Below are positions 1 through 6,311 of a stretch of 9,537 nt of DNA, one piece after another. How positions within the stretch are numbered: the stretch's first letter is position 1; each line of letters begins with the position of its first letter. The stretch covers positions 1 to 9,537 of the forward strand of contig JAOZMT010000053.1 in NCBI GenBank assembly GCA_029934175.1, written 5' to 3'. This DNA comes from Victivallales bacterium. Lineage in GTDB: Bacteria > Verrucomicrobiota > Lentisphaeria > Victivallales > JAUVCU01. Position numbers and translations under genes: made by a program. The notes beneath the pieces are model-generated. The model made no database searches and had not been told where the DNA came from. It saw nothing but the letters and a program-made list of their open reading frames with translations.

Positions 1-3
1 CAC

Positions 4-94
4 CCCCTAAAGGGGATTATGGACAAACTCACGCTAAAGCGTGCACTACAAACAACTTCAATCGCTTCGCTCAACTCCTTGACTTTGCAAGTCA
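4..94. repeat. Cluster of three short palindromes beyond the kinase gene
   Basis: Three perfect hairpins lie in the 128 nt left of the kinase stop codon: CCCCT-AA-AGGGG (4-15), CACGCT-AA-AGCGTG (30-43) and TGACTT-TGC-AAGTCA (80-94). The first two share the core CTAAAG. The segment is about 43% G+C, above the kinase body, and has no credible ORF. On the minus strand it directly follows the stop codon, so the hairpins could act as a terminator or RNA-stabilising 3' end. None has a T-run typical of an intrinsic terminator. Hairpins downstream of the variable region are known to matter in some diversity-generating retroelements, so that role is possible but unproven. They may equally be members of a genome-wide palindromic repeat family. 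Confidence 0.6.
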
Positions 95-128
95 TCAAAA
101 CTAAAAGGGTTACATGGTAAATTAGCCC

Positions 129-245
129 TCAGCGGGACAAGAACAAGCGGAAACCGTAGAAGTTGTTCCGATTCGATGCATTGAAGTCGTTGCGATATGA
201 AGACCGCAGATAGTCCTCATAGTCGTTGTTACACGAACCACCACG
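129..245 (-). other. Putative DGR variable region (VR) at the 3' end of the kinase gene
   Basis: The last 38 codons plus stop (RGGS to LSR) have the arrangement of variable regions in FGE/C-lectin targets of diversity-generating retroelements. Residues 251-253 read AAC AAC GAC, 263-265 read AAC GAC TTC and 272-275 read AAC AAC TTC TAC. GAC, TTC and TAC all differ from AAC only at its adenines, which is the signature of adenine-directed mutagenesis. The constant codons between them (CTG CGG TCT, CGC, CGG, GGT TTC CGC) are G+C-rich and poor in A, as expected of unmutated VR positions. The last ~27 nt (129-155) are G+C-rich and would be the place for an initiation-of-homing sequence. The region is about 48% G+C, unlike the kinase body. 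The template repeat and reverse transcriptase are not in this window, so the call rests on pattern alone. Confidence 0.65.
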
Positions 246-980
246 CCACGCATCAAATGATGAGTCGCTTGACGATTTCCGAGTTAATTCCCATACATTA
301 CCGCCAACCCCATAAATACCCCAAGAATTAGCTTTCCCAGAAAGACATTGATAGATACTTACACCAAGAGAATATAAGTCAGAATGAATACCTGTTTCAC
401 CAAGACCTTCATGTTGTTCTGGCGACATATAAGCTGGAGTTTCGACAGAATTATTTGTCATTGTGTGAAAACTCATTGCTGATTCTGCATCTCGTGCTAA
501 ACCAAAGTCTAATAATTTTGCATTACCATTATTATCTATGATTATATTTTCTGGTTTTATATCACGATGAACAATTCCTAATTCGTGAGCGGCTTGTAGG
601 ACACTTGCCATTTGACGCATTATTTTTATTGATAATGCAACATTATCTTTTGAAATATCTGATAAAGAAGCAAACAAGTCTTGATTTTCAGCTTGCAGAT
701 ATTTATCAAGAGTTTTCCCTTTAACATATTCCATAACAAGGTAGAAATATCCATCATCTTCTTCAAAGTCGAGAGTTTTCACAACATTTGGATGAGCTAA
801 TTTTTGAGCTAATCGTGCTTCATGTCGAAATCGTTTAAGCGTTTTTTCATTATCTGCGAGATGTGCAAGAATCATCTTAACAGCAACTGTTTTTCCTTCA
901 GGAGTTTCGCCACGATAGACTTGTCCCATCGCACCTTGTCCGATTTTCTCTTTTAATTTATATTTACCAATTTGATTCAT
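129..980 (-). CDS. Truncated Ser/Thr protein kinase fused to a DGR-type variable C-lectin tail
   Basis: A Hanks-type (PknB-like) kinase of 283 aa with an abnormal C-terminus. Visible motifs are the glycine loop GQGAMG (14-19), VAVK with K35, the alpha-C glutamate E54, HRDIKPEN (138-145), DFG (158-160), the APE-equivalent SPE (186-188) and the helix-F aspartate D201. The kinase homology ends at about residue 215 (CLSGK), so helices G-I and the conserved subdomain XI Arg are missing. Residues 216-283 instead match the C-terminal part of FGE-sulfatase/C-type-lectin proteins: NSWGIYG, GNVWE (227-231), RGGS (246-249) and a GFRL ending. The N-terminal two thirds of that fold are absent. No signal peptide or membrane segment is seen, so a cytoplasmic protein is expected. 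The start lies 4 nt after the rpn-like stop, with only a weak AAAGAG ribosome site (994-999), which suggests translational coupling. Kinase identity is certain; activity is doubtful because the C-lobe is incomplete. Confidence 0.85.
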   Translation of the reverse strand: MNQIGKYKLKEKIGQGAMGQVYRGETPEGKTVAVKMILAHLADNEKTLKRFRHEARLAQKLAHPNVVKTLDFEEDDGYFYLVMEYVKGKTLDKYLQAENQDLFASLSDISKDNVALSIKIMRQMASVLQAAHELGIVHRDIKPENIIIDNNGNAKLLDFGLARDAESAMSFHTMTNNSVETPAYMSPEQHEGLGETGIHSDLYSLGVSIYQCLSGKANSWGIYGVGGNVWELTRKSSSDSSFDAWRGGSCNNDYEDYLRSSYRNDFNASNRNNFYGFRLFLSR

Positions 981-984
981 TTAT

Positions 985-1959
985 TTATTTATTCTCTTTA
1001 AGTTGATTAAGTTCTGATAAAGAAAACCCAGTTGTTTCAGAAATAAAATCAATATCTAATTCTGCGGCTAATAATTTTTTAGCAGTAGTTATCATTTTTT
1101 GTTTTTCTTTCTCAACTTTTTGTTCTGCTTTTTTAATTTTTTGTTCTGCTTTTTTAATTTTTTGTTCAGAGTCTTTTTTCCCTTGTTCAATACCTTGTTC
1201 AACACCTTCTTCTTTTGCATATTTTAAATCTAATTCTTTAGATTTTGTTACACCTCTTTCATAAGTTTTATTCGCAACAAATCTTTCATATTCTTTTCGT
1301 GCTTCTTTACTTAATTTCATTGTATTTAACTTTTTTTTAGCTTTTTGAATGCCTTTTGCTTTGAAAGAACCTTTTATTTCTTCATTTTTTAAGAAATAAA
1401 CCCATTCATCAAGACTATCTTTAGCTACATTATTAAATTTATTAACTTTAATAATATAATTTTCTGGATGTAATTCGTGTGGATATTGTTTATTGAAACA
1501 CTTTTTTTGTTGTGCTGATAATTCCAAAATATCAGAATTATGAAGTCCTTTAAATTGATTATTTTGTTTATAAATATAATCATCACCACGACCTAAATCA
1601 AAATAAACTATATTAATATGAATAACTTTTTTAATATCCCCATAGTCCATTCCTATATCTAATTGCTCACAAACAGCTTTTGATATATTATATAAAGTTC
1701 TGTGAAAATAATCATATTCACTTTGAAATTGTATTTCAATAATAATATCTTCACCTAAGTGGTCTTTAACTCGGATATCTACACGATTATATTTATCCAT
1801 AGCATCATCTTGATTTGTTTCACTTTCACCGATTGATTGAATCTTAATGTCTCGAAATAATAATTCACTTAAAAATCCTTCAAGAATATCAAAATTCGCT
1901 TTACTTCGCAATAATCTTTTCATTGCCCAGTCTAACGATACTAATTTTCGTTCACTCAT
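985..1959 (-). CDS. Rpn-family recombination-promoting nuclease (PD-(D/E)XK, YhgA-like)
   Basis: A 324-aa protein of the Rpn / PD-(D/E)XK 'transposase' family. These are Mg-dependent DNA endonucleases linked to RecA-independent recombination and, in some cases, phage defence. The nuclease core is near the N-terminus: RVDIRV with D61, then IIIEIQFQ with E75 and Q77, the E-x-Q form typical of this family, followed by FHRTLYNISKAV (85-96). A middle segment has the usual family layout (DEWVYFLKNEE, 184-194). Residues 240-300 are highly charged and probably coiled coil, with the 7-residue unit EQKIKKA repeated. The end (LLAAELDIDFISETTGFSLSEL) is the common Rpn C-terminal helical motif. A GGAG ribosome site (1967-1970) lies 7 nt before the ATG. 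The kinase gene follows after 4 nt, so the two are probably cotranscribed. Such genes are often multicopy and mobile; no transposon ends were found. Confidence 0.85.
   Translation of the reverse strand: MSERKLVSLDWAMKRLLRSKANFDILEGFLSELLFRDIKIQSIGESETNQDDAMDKYNRVDIRVKDHLGEDIIIEIQFQSEYDYFHRTLYNISKAVCEQLDIGMDYGDIKKVIHINIVYFDLGRGDDYIYKQNNQFKGLHNSDILELSAQQKKCFNKQYPHELHPENYIIKVNKFNNVAKDSLDEWVYFLKNEEIKGSFKAKGIQKAKKKLNTMKLSKEARKEYERFVANKTYERGVTKSKELDLKYAKEEGVEQGIEQGKKDSEQKIKKAEQKIKKAEQKVEKEKQKMITTAKKLLAAELDIDFISETTGFSLSELNQLKENK
1100..1170 (-). repeat. 21-bp tandem repeat inside the rpn-like gene
   Basis: Two perfect 21-bp units (1121-1141 and 1142-1162, plus-strand unit beginning TGTTCTGCTTTTTT) are followed by the first 6 nt of a third copy at 1163-1168. 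A diverged copy lies at 1100-1120. The period is a multiple of three and encodes the heptad-length peptide EQKIKKA in a predicted coiled coil. Copy-number change would lengthen or shorten the coil in whole heptads without shifting frame, as expected of slippage-prone sequence. Confidence 0.85.
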
Positions 1960-2003
1960 TTTTTATCTCCATATTTATTTGTTTTTAATATATCACATTT
2001 TTC

Positions 2004-2009
2004 ATTATA
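2004..2009 (-). promoter_or_regulatory. Possible -10 box for the rpn-kinase pair
   Basis: On the minus strand a perfect TATAAT lies about 45 nt upstream of the rpn-like ATG. No convincing -35 element exists at 16-18 bp, because that position falls within the neighbouring palindrome. A promoter here would separate this pair from the gcv operon upstream. In AT-rich DNA a lone -10 match is weak evidence. Confidence 0.3.
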
Positions 2010-2014
2010 CTATG

Positions 2015-2039
2015 TGGTTCGGGTTTCCAGCCTGAACCA
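2015..2039. repeat. REP-like palindrome A between gcvPB and the rpn-like gene
   Basis: A 9-bp stem, TGGTTCGGG (2015-2023) with CCTGAACCA (2031-2039), encloses a 7-nt loop TTTCCAG. The one non-Watson-Crick position is a G-U wobble in plus-strand RNA. It is clearly richer in G+C than its surroundings. It sits 7 nt from a second palindrome and downstream of gcvPB, so it could stabilise the 3' end or terminate the operon. It resembles dispersed short palindromic repeats seen in PVC-type genomes, but copy number cannot be judged from one window. Confidence 0.65.
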
Positions 2040-2045
2040 AACTAC

Positions 2046-2066
2046 GCACAGACAAGATGTCCGTGC
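2046..2066. repeat. REP-like palindrome B between gcvPB and the rpn-like gene
   Basis: A 9-bp stem, GCACAGACA (2046-2054) with TGTCCGTGC (2058-2066), has a 3-nt loop. The single imperfect position is A-C on the plus strand but a G-U wobble in minus-strand RNA. It therefore folds best in the transcript coming from gcvPB, which stops 8 nt upstream. There is no T-run after it, so terminator function is unproven. With palindrome A it forms a two-hairpin unit. Confidence 0.65.
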
Positions 2067-2073
2067 CACTATA

Positions 2074-3522
2074 TTAAAAATCAGCAATTACAGGCTTTCT
2101 TGCAGCTAGTGTTTCATCAACTCGTTTAATAGGTGTATTGACTGGACATTTTATTATTTCCTGTGGAGACTCTTCTGCGAGTTGTGCAATTTCTATCATA
2201 GTTTCTATGAAATGATCTATAGTTTCTTTTGATTCAGTTTCTGTAGGCTCTATCATTAATGCCTCTTCAACGATTAGTGGAAAATATATTGTCGGAGGAT
2301 GAATTCCTCTGTCAATTAACGCTTTTGCTATGTCAAGTGTATGAACTCCTTTATCAAGATTGCGTGTGCCAGAAAAAATACATTCGTGCATACAATATCT
2401 GTCATAAGGTTGGTCATAGTAATCTTTTAACTTATATCTTATATAATTTGCATTTAAAACAGCATTTTCACTAACTCTTTGAAATCCTTCTTTTCCTAGT
2501 GTTAGCATATATGCATAAGCTCGTAGGATTATTGCAAAATTACCATAAAAAGGAGCTATATATCCAATAGAATCTTCTCTGTCATATTCTAAAGAATATC
2601 CACCATCAGGTCGTTTTACAACTTGCGAAACAGGCAGGTATGGAACAAGTCTTTTTGAAACTCCAACTGGACCAGAACCCGGACCACCTCCACCATGAGG
2701 CGTTGCAAATGTTTTATGTAAATTCACATGCATAACATCAAATCCTAAATCTCCAGGTTTCACTCTTCCCATAATTGCATTTAGATTTGCTCCATCACAG
2801 TAGCATAATCCACCTGCATCATGCACAAGTCGCAAAATTTCTTCAATATTTTGGTCAAAAAGCCCTAAAGTGCTTGGACAAGTGAGCATTAAACCAGCAA
2901 TATCATCTCCTAAGGCTTCTTTCAGTTTATCTATATTGACATTCCCATTTTCATCACTAGCAATTTCTTTTGTCGTAAATCCAGCAACGGCAGCACTAGC
3001 AGGATTCGTTCCGTGAGCAGAATCTATGATTAACATAACTTTTCGCTTTGTATTATTTCGTTTTTTATGGTATGCAGCAATTAACATTACACCAGTTAAT
3101 TCACCGTGAGAACCTGCCATTGGTTGCATTGTAAATTGTTCAAAGCCGAGTAAATTACTTAAAATTCTTTCTGATTCATATATAACAGATAATGAACCTT
3201 GCGTTAAAGAGCAACCGTGTCTTAATTGTGGTAATAAAGGGTGTAACTCTGTAAAACCTTCTAAACTTGCTATGTTTTCATGGAATTTCGGATTATATTT
3301 CATAGTGCATGATCCTAAAGGATAAAAATTTGTATCAATTCCCATATTTTTTCTACTCAATAAAGTAAAATGACGAACAGCATCTTGTTCAGTTACTTCA
3401 GGCATTTTAGCAGGTTCAGTTCGTTTTAATTCATTTGGAATATGCTTAGGTAAAGGAACATCACATTTGGGAATTGAAGTTCCTTTTCTGCCTGCTTTTC
3501 CTAGTTCGAATATTGTTTTCAT
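2074..3522 (-). CDS. gcvPB: Glycine dehydrogenase (decarboxylating) subunit 2, GcvPB
   Basis: The PLP-binding C-terminal half of the split P-protein in the glycine cleavage system. It decarboxylates glycine and passes the aminomethyl group to the lipoyl arm of GcvH in the cytoplasm. Length (482 aa) is normal for the split subunit. Motifs include FYPLGSCTMKYNPK (66-79), DSAHGTNPASAA (167-178), DGANLNAI (243-250) and NLHKTFATPHGGGG (267-280), in which K270 is the expected PLP Schiff-base lysine. The start overlaps the gcvPA stop as ATGA (3519-3522), with a GGAGG ribosome site (3530-3534), so the two subunits are translationally coupled in equal amounts. GcvT, GcvH and lipoamide dehydrogenase are not encoded nearby and must be elsewhere for the pathway to work. 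Confidence 0.97.
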   Translation of the reverse strand: MKTIFELGKAGRKGTSIPKCDVPLPKHIPNELKRTEPAKMPEVTEQDAVRHFTLLSRKNMGIDTNFYPLGSCTMKYNPKFHENIASLEGFTELHPLLPQLRHGCSLTQGSLSVIYESERILSNLLGFEQFTMQPMAGSHGELTGVMLIAAYHKKRNNTKRKVMLIIDSAHGTNPASAAVAGFTTKEIASDENGNVNIDKLKEALGDDIAGLMLTCPSTLGLFDQNIEEILRLVHDAGGLCYCDGANLNAIMGRVKPGDLGFDVMHVNLHKTFATPHGGGGPGSGPVGVSKRLVPYLPVSQVVKRPDGGYSLEYDREDSIGYIAPFYGNFAIILRAYAYMLTLGKEGFQRVSENAVLNANYIRYKLKDYYDQPYDRYCMHECIFSGTRNLDKGVHTLDIAKALIDRGIHPPTIYFPLIVEEALMIEPTETESKETIDHFIETMIEIAQLAEESPQEIIKCPVNTPIKRVDETLAARKPVIADF

Positions 3523-4859
3523 AATACAGCCTCCAATGCGTTTGCAAGTCCTTTAATTTCTTCCTTTGTTCGTTTTTCTGTAACAGCAACTAATAATTGA
3601 TTATTTCTGTTTTTATAATATTTCCCTAAAGGAAATCCAACTGCATAACCTTTATCTATCATCTTTCCAACAACTTCTCCTGCATCGCAAGGCAATTCGA
3701 CAATAAATTCATTAAAGAAATGACTATTGCCAATAGGTTTAATTCCTGGAATTTTCAATATTTCTTCGCGTGCAAACTCAGCCTTTGAACGACATAAATT
3801 AGCAACTTCTATTAAACCACTTTTCCCTATGCAACTTAAATAAACAAGTGCTGATAATGCACATAAATTTTCATTTGAACAAATATTAGACATTGCATTT
3901 TCACGACGAATATGTTGTTCGCGTGCTTGTAAAGTCAAAACAAAAGCTTCTTTGCCATCGCTATCGACAGAACGACCACATATTCTACCAGGCATTTTCC
4001 TCATATATTTCTTTTGCACACACATAAAACCTAAGTATGGACCACCAAAATTTAATGGAATACCTAAAGATTGACCTTCGCCAGTAACAATATCAAACCC
4101 CATTTCTCCAGGCGTTTTGTATAATGCTAAAGCTATTGGATATGTCGAACAAATCGCCAAGGCTTTTTTACTATGTGCTACTTCAATAACTTTTTCCCAA
4201 GATTCTACTGTTCCAAAAGCATTAGGATATTGAACAATTACACATGCTGTATCATCTGATATTGCTTCAATTAATCCAGCTTGATTGGATACAGAGTTAT
4301 TATCATCAACAGGAATTTCTATTAATTCTACATCCAAGTTACTCGAATAACATTCTAACATTGTTCTAAAAATAGGAGAAACAGCCCCACAGACAATAGC
4401 TTTTCTTTTGCGAGTTATGCGAACAGCCATCATCATTGCTTCAAACATAGCAGTTCCGCCATCATATAAAGATGCGTTTGAAGCTGGTAATCCAGTTAAT
4501 CTACAAATAGCTGATTGCCATTCAAAAATAGCTTGTAAAGTTCCTTGAGAAGCTTCTGGTTGATACGGAGTGTATGCAGTATAAAATTCTGAACGACCTA
4601 AAATTTCACCAACAGCAGCAGGGATAAAATGGTCATAATATCCACCACCTAAGAAATTAGTTAAGTCAGTAGCATTTTTATTTGCCTCTTTCTTTAAAAT
4701 TTTTGTAACTTCCATTTCAGACATTCCAGAAGGTAAGTTGTCTAGACTTGGCTGTGGCAGTGTTATACCCGCTCGTTCCCATAAATCAGACATGTCTTTA
4801 CAATCAATAGATTTCAATAAAATATCTCTATCATTATCTGTATTTGCTATATACGGCAT
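3519..4859 (-). CDS. gcvPA: Glycine dehydrogenase (decarboxylating) subunit 1, GcvPA
   Basis: The N-terminal half of the split P-protein (446 aa, normal length), which pairs with GcvPB to form the active alpha2-beta2 decarboxylase. Family landmarks are FLGGGYYDHFIPAAV (69-83), YTPYQPEASQGTLQAIFEWQ (96-115), LYDGGTAMFEA (131-141) and the GGPYLGFM stretch. It does not carry the PLP lysine, which is in the partner subunit. An AAGGAG ribosome site (4866-4871) lies 6 nt before the ATG. The gene begins 18 nt after the ychF stop, too close for its own glycine riboswitch, so it is probably transcribed from the ychF promoter. It overlaps gcvPB by 4 nt. Confidence 0.97.
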   Translation of the reverse strand: MPYIANTDNDRDILLKSIDCKDMSDLWERAGITLPQPSLDNLPSGMSEMEVTKILKKEANKNATDLTNFLGGGYYDHFIPAAVGEILGRSEFYTAYTPYQPEASQGTLQAIFEWQSAICRLTGLPASNASLYDGGTAMFEAMMMAVRITRKRKAIVCGAVSPIFRTMLECYSSNLDVELIEIPVDDNNSVSNQAGLIEAISDDTACVIVQYPNAFGTVESWEKVIEVAHSKKALAICSTYPIALALYKTPGEMGFDIVTGEGQSLGIPLNFGGPYLGFMCVQKKYMRKMPGRICGRSVDSDGKEAFVLTLQAREQHIRRENAMSNICSNENLCALSALVYLSCIGKSGLIEVANLCRSKAEFAREEILKIPGIKPIGNSHFFNEFIVELPCDAGEVVGKMIDKGYAVGFPLGKYYKNRNNQLLVAVTEKRTKEEIKGLANALEAVL

Positions 4860-4877
4860 TTAATTCTCCTTGTTCAA

Positions 4878-5978
4878 TTAAACATTAAATCGAATAAAAA
4901 CAGAATCTCCATCTTTAACGATATATTCTTTTCCTTCAATTCTTAATTTTCCTGCACTCTTCGCAGCATTCCAACCACCAAATTCAACTAAATGTTCATA
5001 AGATATAACTTCCATTCGAATAAATCCTCTTTGCATATCTGTATGAATCTTAGCAGAAGCTTTTGGAGCAGGGGTGCCAGCTTCAACAGTCCATGCCCTA
5101 GATTCAGTTGGTCCAGATGTGAAAAAAGTTACATAATTAAGTAATTTGTAACCTGTATGAATTACTTTACTCAAACCACTTTCTTTAATTCCTAAATCTT
5201 CAAGGAACATTTGAGCATCTTCAGGCTCCATTTGTGATAATTCTTCTTCTAATTTACCACAAACTGGAATAACTTCCATATTGAATTTTGCGGCATAAGC
5301 AATTAGTTCTTTAGATTCTTTACTTTCGCCAAATGCTGCTAATCCATCTTCATCAACATTTGCACAAACAAATGATGGCATTAAACATAATAAACCTAAT
5401 TGTTGTGCTAATGCAACTTCTTTAGGTTCTTCTTTATCAATAACAGGAACTTCTCCATCATTTAAAAATTTTGCACAAGTCGCAGCAAATTCTAACTCTG
5501 CTTTTGTATCAGGATCACCTGATCTCAATAATTTCTGCGATTTCTGCAATTTTTTTTCTAAAAAATCCAAATCAGCAAGCATTAATTCTGTTCTAATAAG
5601 TTCCAAGTCCCTAGTTGCATCCAATTTCCCCTCTACATGAACAACATCTTTGTCATCAAATAGTCTAACAACATGAGTTACAGCATCAACACTTCTTATA
5701 TGCCCTAAAAATTGATTTCCTAATCCTTGTCCTTTACTTGCTCCTTCTACTAAGCCTGCAATATCAATAAATTCTATTGTTGTAGGAACAACTTTTTTAG
5801 AATTTTCTAATTCCCCTAATTTTATTAATCTATCATCAGGAACAGGAACAATTCCTGTATTTGGTTCTATTGTGCAAAAAGGAAAATTTGCAGCAGCAGC
5901 AGTTCCTTTGCTTAAAGCGTTAAAAATCGTTGATTTACCAACATTTGGTAATCCTACAAATCCACATGAAAATCCCAT
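4878..5978 (-). CDS. ychF: Redox-regulated ribosome-associated ATPase YchF/OLA1
   Basis: A conserved Obg-related P-loop ATPase (366 aa, full length) that binds ribosomes and has been tied to translation and oxidative-stress responses. The P-loop is GLPNVGKST (9-17) and the G3 motif is DIAG (72-75). The G4 position reads NVDE (207-210) rather than NKxD, which is the known reason YchF proteins prefer ATP over GTP. A coiled-coil arm lies at roughly 125-180. The C-terminal TGS domain (about 282-366) contains FFTSGPTESRAW and GFIRMEVI. GAAGGA (5986-5991) is a good ribosome site 7 nt before the ATG. The gene is first in a likely operon with gcvPA and gcvPB, an uncommon pairing with no obvious functional link. 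Confidence 0.97.
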   Translation of the reverse strand: MGFSCGFVGLPNVGKSTIFNALSKGTAAAANFPFCTIEPNTGIVPVPDDRLIKLGELENSKKVVPTTIEFIDIAGLVEGASKGQGLGNQFLGHIRSVDAVTHVVRLFDDKDVVHVEGKLDATRDLELIRTELMLADLDFLEKKLQKSQKLLRSGDPDTKAELEFAATCAKFLNDGEVPVIDKEEPKEVALAQQLGLLCLMPSFVCANVDEDGLAAFGESKESKELIAYAAKFNMEVIPVCGKLEEELSQMEPEDAQMFLEDLGIKESGLSKVIHTGYKLLNYVTFFTSGPTESRAWTVEAGTPAPKASAKIHTDMQRGFIRMEVISYEHLVEFGGWNAAKSAGKLRIEGKEYIVKDGDSVFIRFNV

Positions 5979-6018
5979 AATTATATCCTTCTTTTTAAGT
6001 TAGTTTGTTTACCCTATA

Positions 6019-6047
6019 AATATACCATTGCAATGTTCTTTTTTCAA
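6019..6047 (-). promoter_or_regulatory. Sigma-70-type promoter for ychF-gcvPA-gcvPB
   Basis: On the minus strand, TTGAAA (6042-6047) and TATATT (6019-6024) are separated by exactly 17 bp. They match the -35 and -10 consensus at 5/6 and 5/6, and the -10 is preceded by TGG. Transcription would begin near 6012, giving a leader of about 34 nt with the GAAGGA ribosome site. A leader this short leaves no room for a riboswitch. Confidence 0.65.
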
Positions 6048-6106
6048 ATAAATTTTTATAAATTATTCATATCTTATTAAAAAAATACTATAGTTTTATT
6101 TTAACC

Positions 6107-6143
6107 ACAGAGAATACAAAGTTATGCACAAAGTTTCACAAAG
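6107..6143 (+). repeat. Degenerate ACCACAGAG-type repeat
   Basis: Four ACARAG units (ACAGAG at 6107; ACAAAG at 6116, 6128 and 6138) are spaced 9-12 nt apart and begin in the context TTAACCACAGAG. This resembles the ACCACAGAG-type intergenic repeats that recur in many environmental bacterial genomes. Function is unknown and this copy is decayed. Confidence 0.45.
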
Positions 6144-6172
6144 AAAATTTAATATTAAACTTCTTCTTGTTA

Positions 6173-6202
6173 AGCAGAATAATTAAGAGCAGAATAATTA
6201 GG
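6173..6202 (+). repeat. 15-bp tandem duplication
   Basis: AGCAGAATAATTA occurs twice in direct tandem (6173-6185 and 6188-6200). The period is 15 bp and the units differ only in the 14th base (A or G). It is non-coding and probably a slippage product. Confidence 0.8.
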
Positions 6203-6285
6203 AAGAGTTTTTTTATGAGTCGTAATCTTTTCGTTCATAGTTGAAGATTAAGTGAAAGATAAAATTAGTGTAATGAGTGAATTAG

Positions 6286-6311
6286 TATTAATTCAAAATT
6301 CAAAATTAATA
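6286..6311. repeat. AT-only inverted repeat
   Basis: TATTAATT (6286-6293) and AATTAATA (6304-6311) form an 8-bp stem around a 10-nt loop that contains a TTCAAAATTCAAAATT direct-repeat core. The stem has no G or C, so the RNA hairpin would be weak. As DNA it could be a protein-binding or UP-type element about 110 nt upstream of gatB. Confidence 0.4.

Noticed and set aside
129..335. A working formylglycine-generating enzyme domain
   Set aside because: Only the last ~68 residues of the fold are present and the paired active-site cysteines are absent; C250 alone is not evidence. A ligand-binding role is more likely.
1100..1170. CRISPR-like array
   Set aside because: The 21-bp units abut with no spacers, keep the reading frame and encode a coiled coil.
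985..1959. Insertion sequence around the rpn-like gene
   Set aside because: Despite the family's 'transposase' label, no terminal inverted repeats or target-site duplication was found; the flanking palindromes do not match each other.
1847..2474. Two plus-strand ORFs (1847-2035 and 2259-2474)
   Set aside because: They lie antisense to the rpn-like gene and gcvPB, have no good ribosome site, and give low-complexity translations without family resemblance.
4860..4877. Glycine riboswitch upstream of gcvPA
   Set aside because: Only 18 nt separate ychF and gcvPA, and the predicted ychF leader is about 34 nt; neither can hold the aptamer.
6200..6300. Small ORF or RNA gene in the intergenic region
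   Set aside because: No ORF with a ribosome site and no cloverleaf or strong hairpin. The AT-rich sequence is explained by repeats and promoters.
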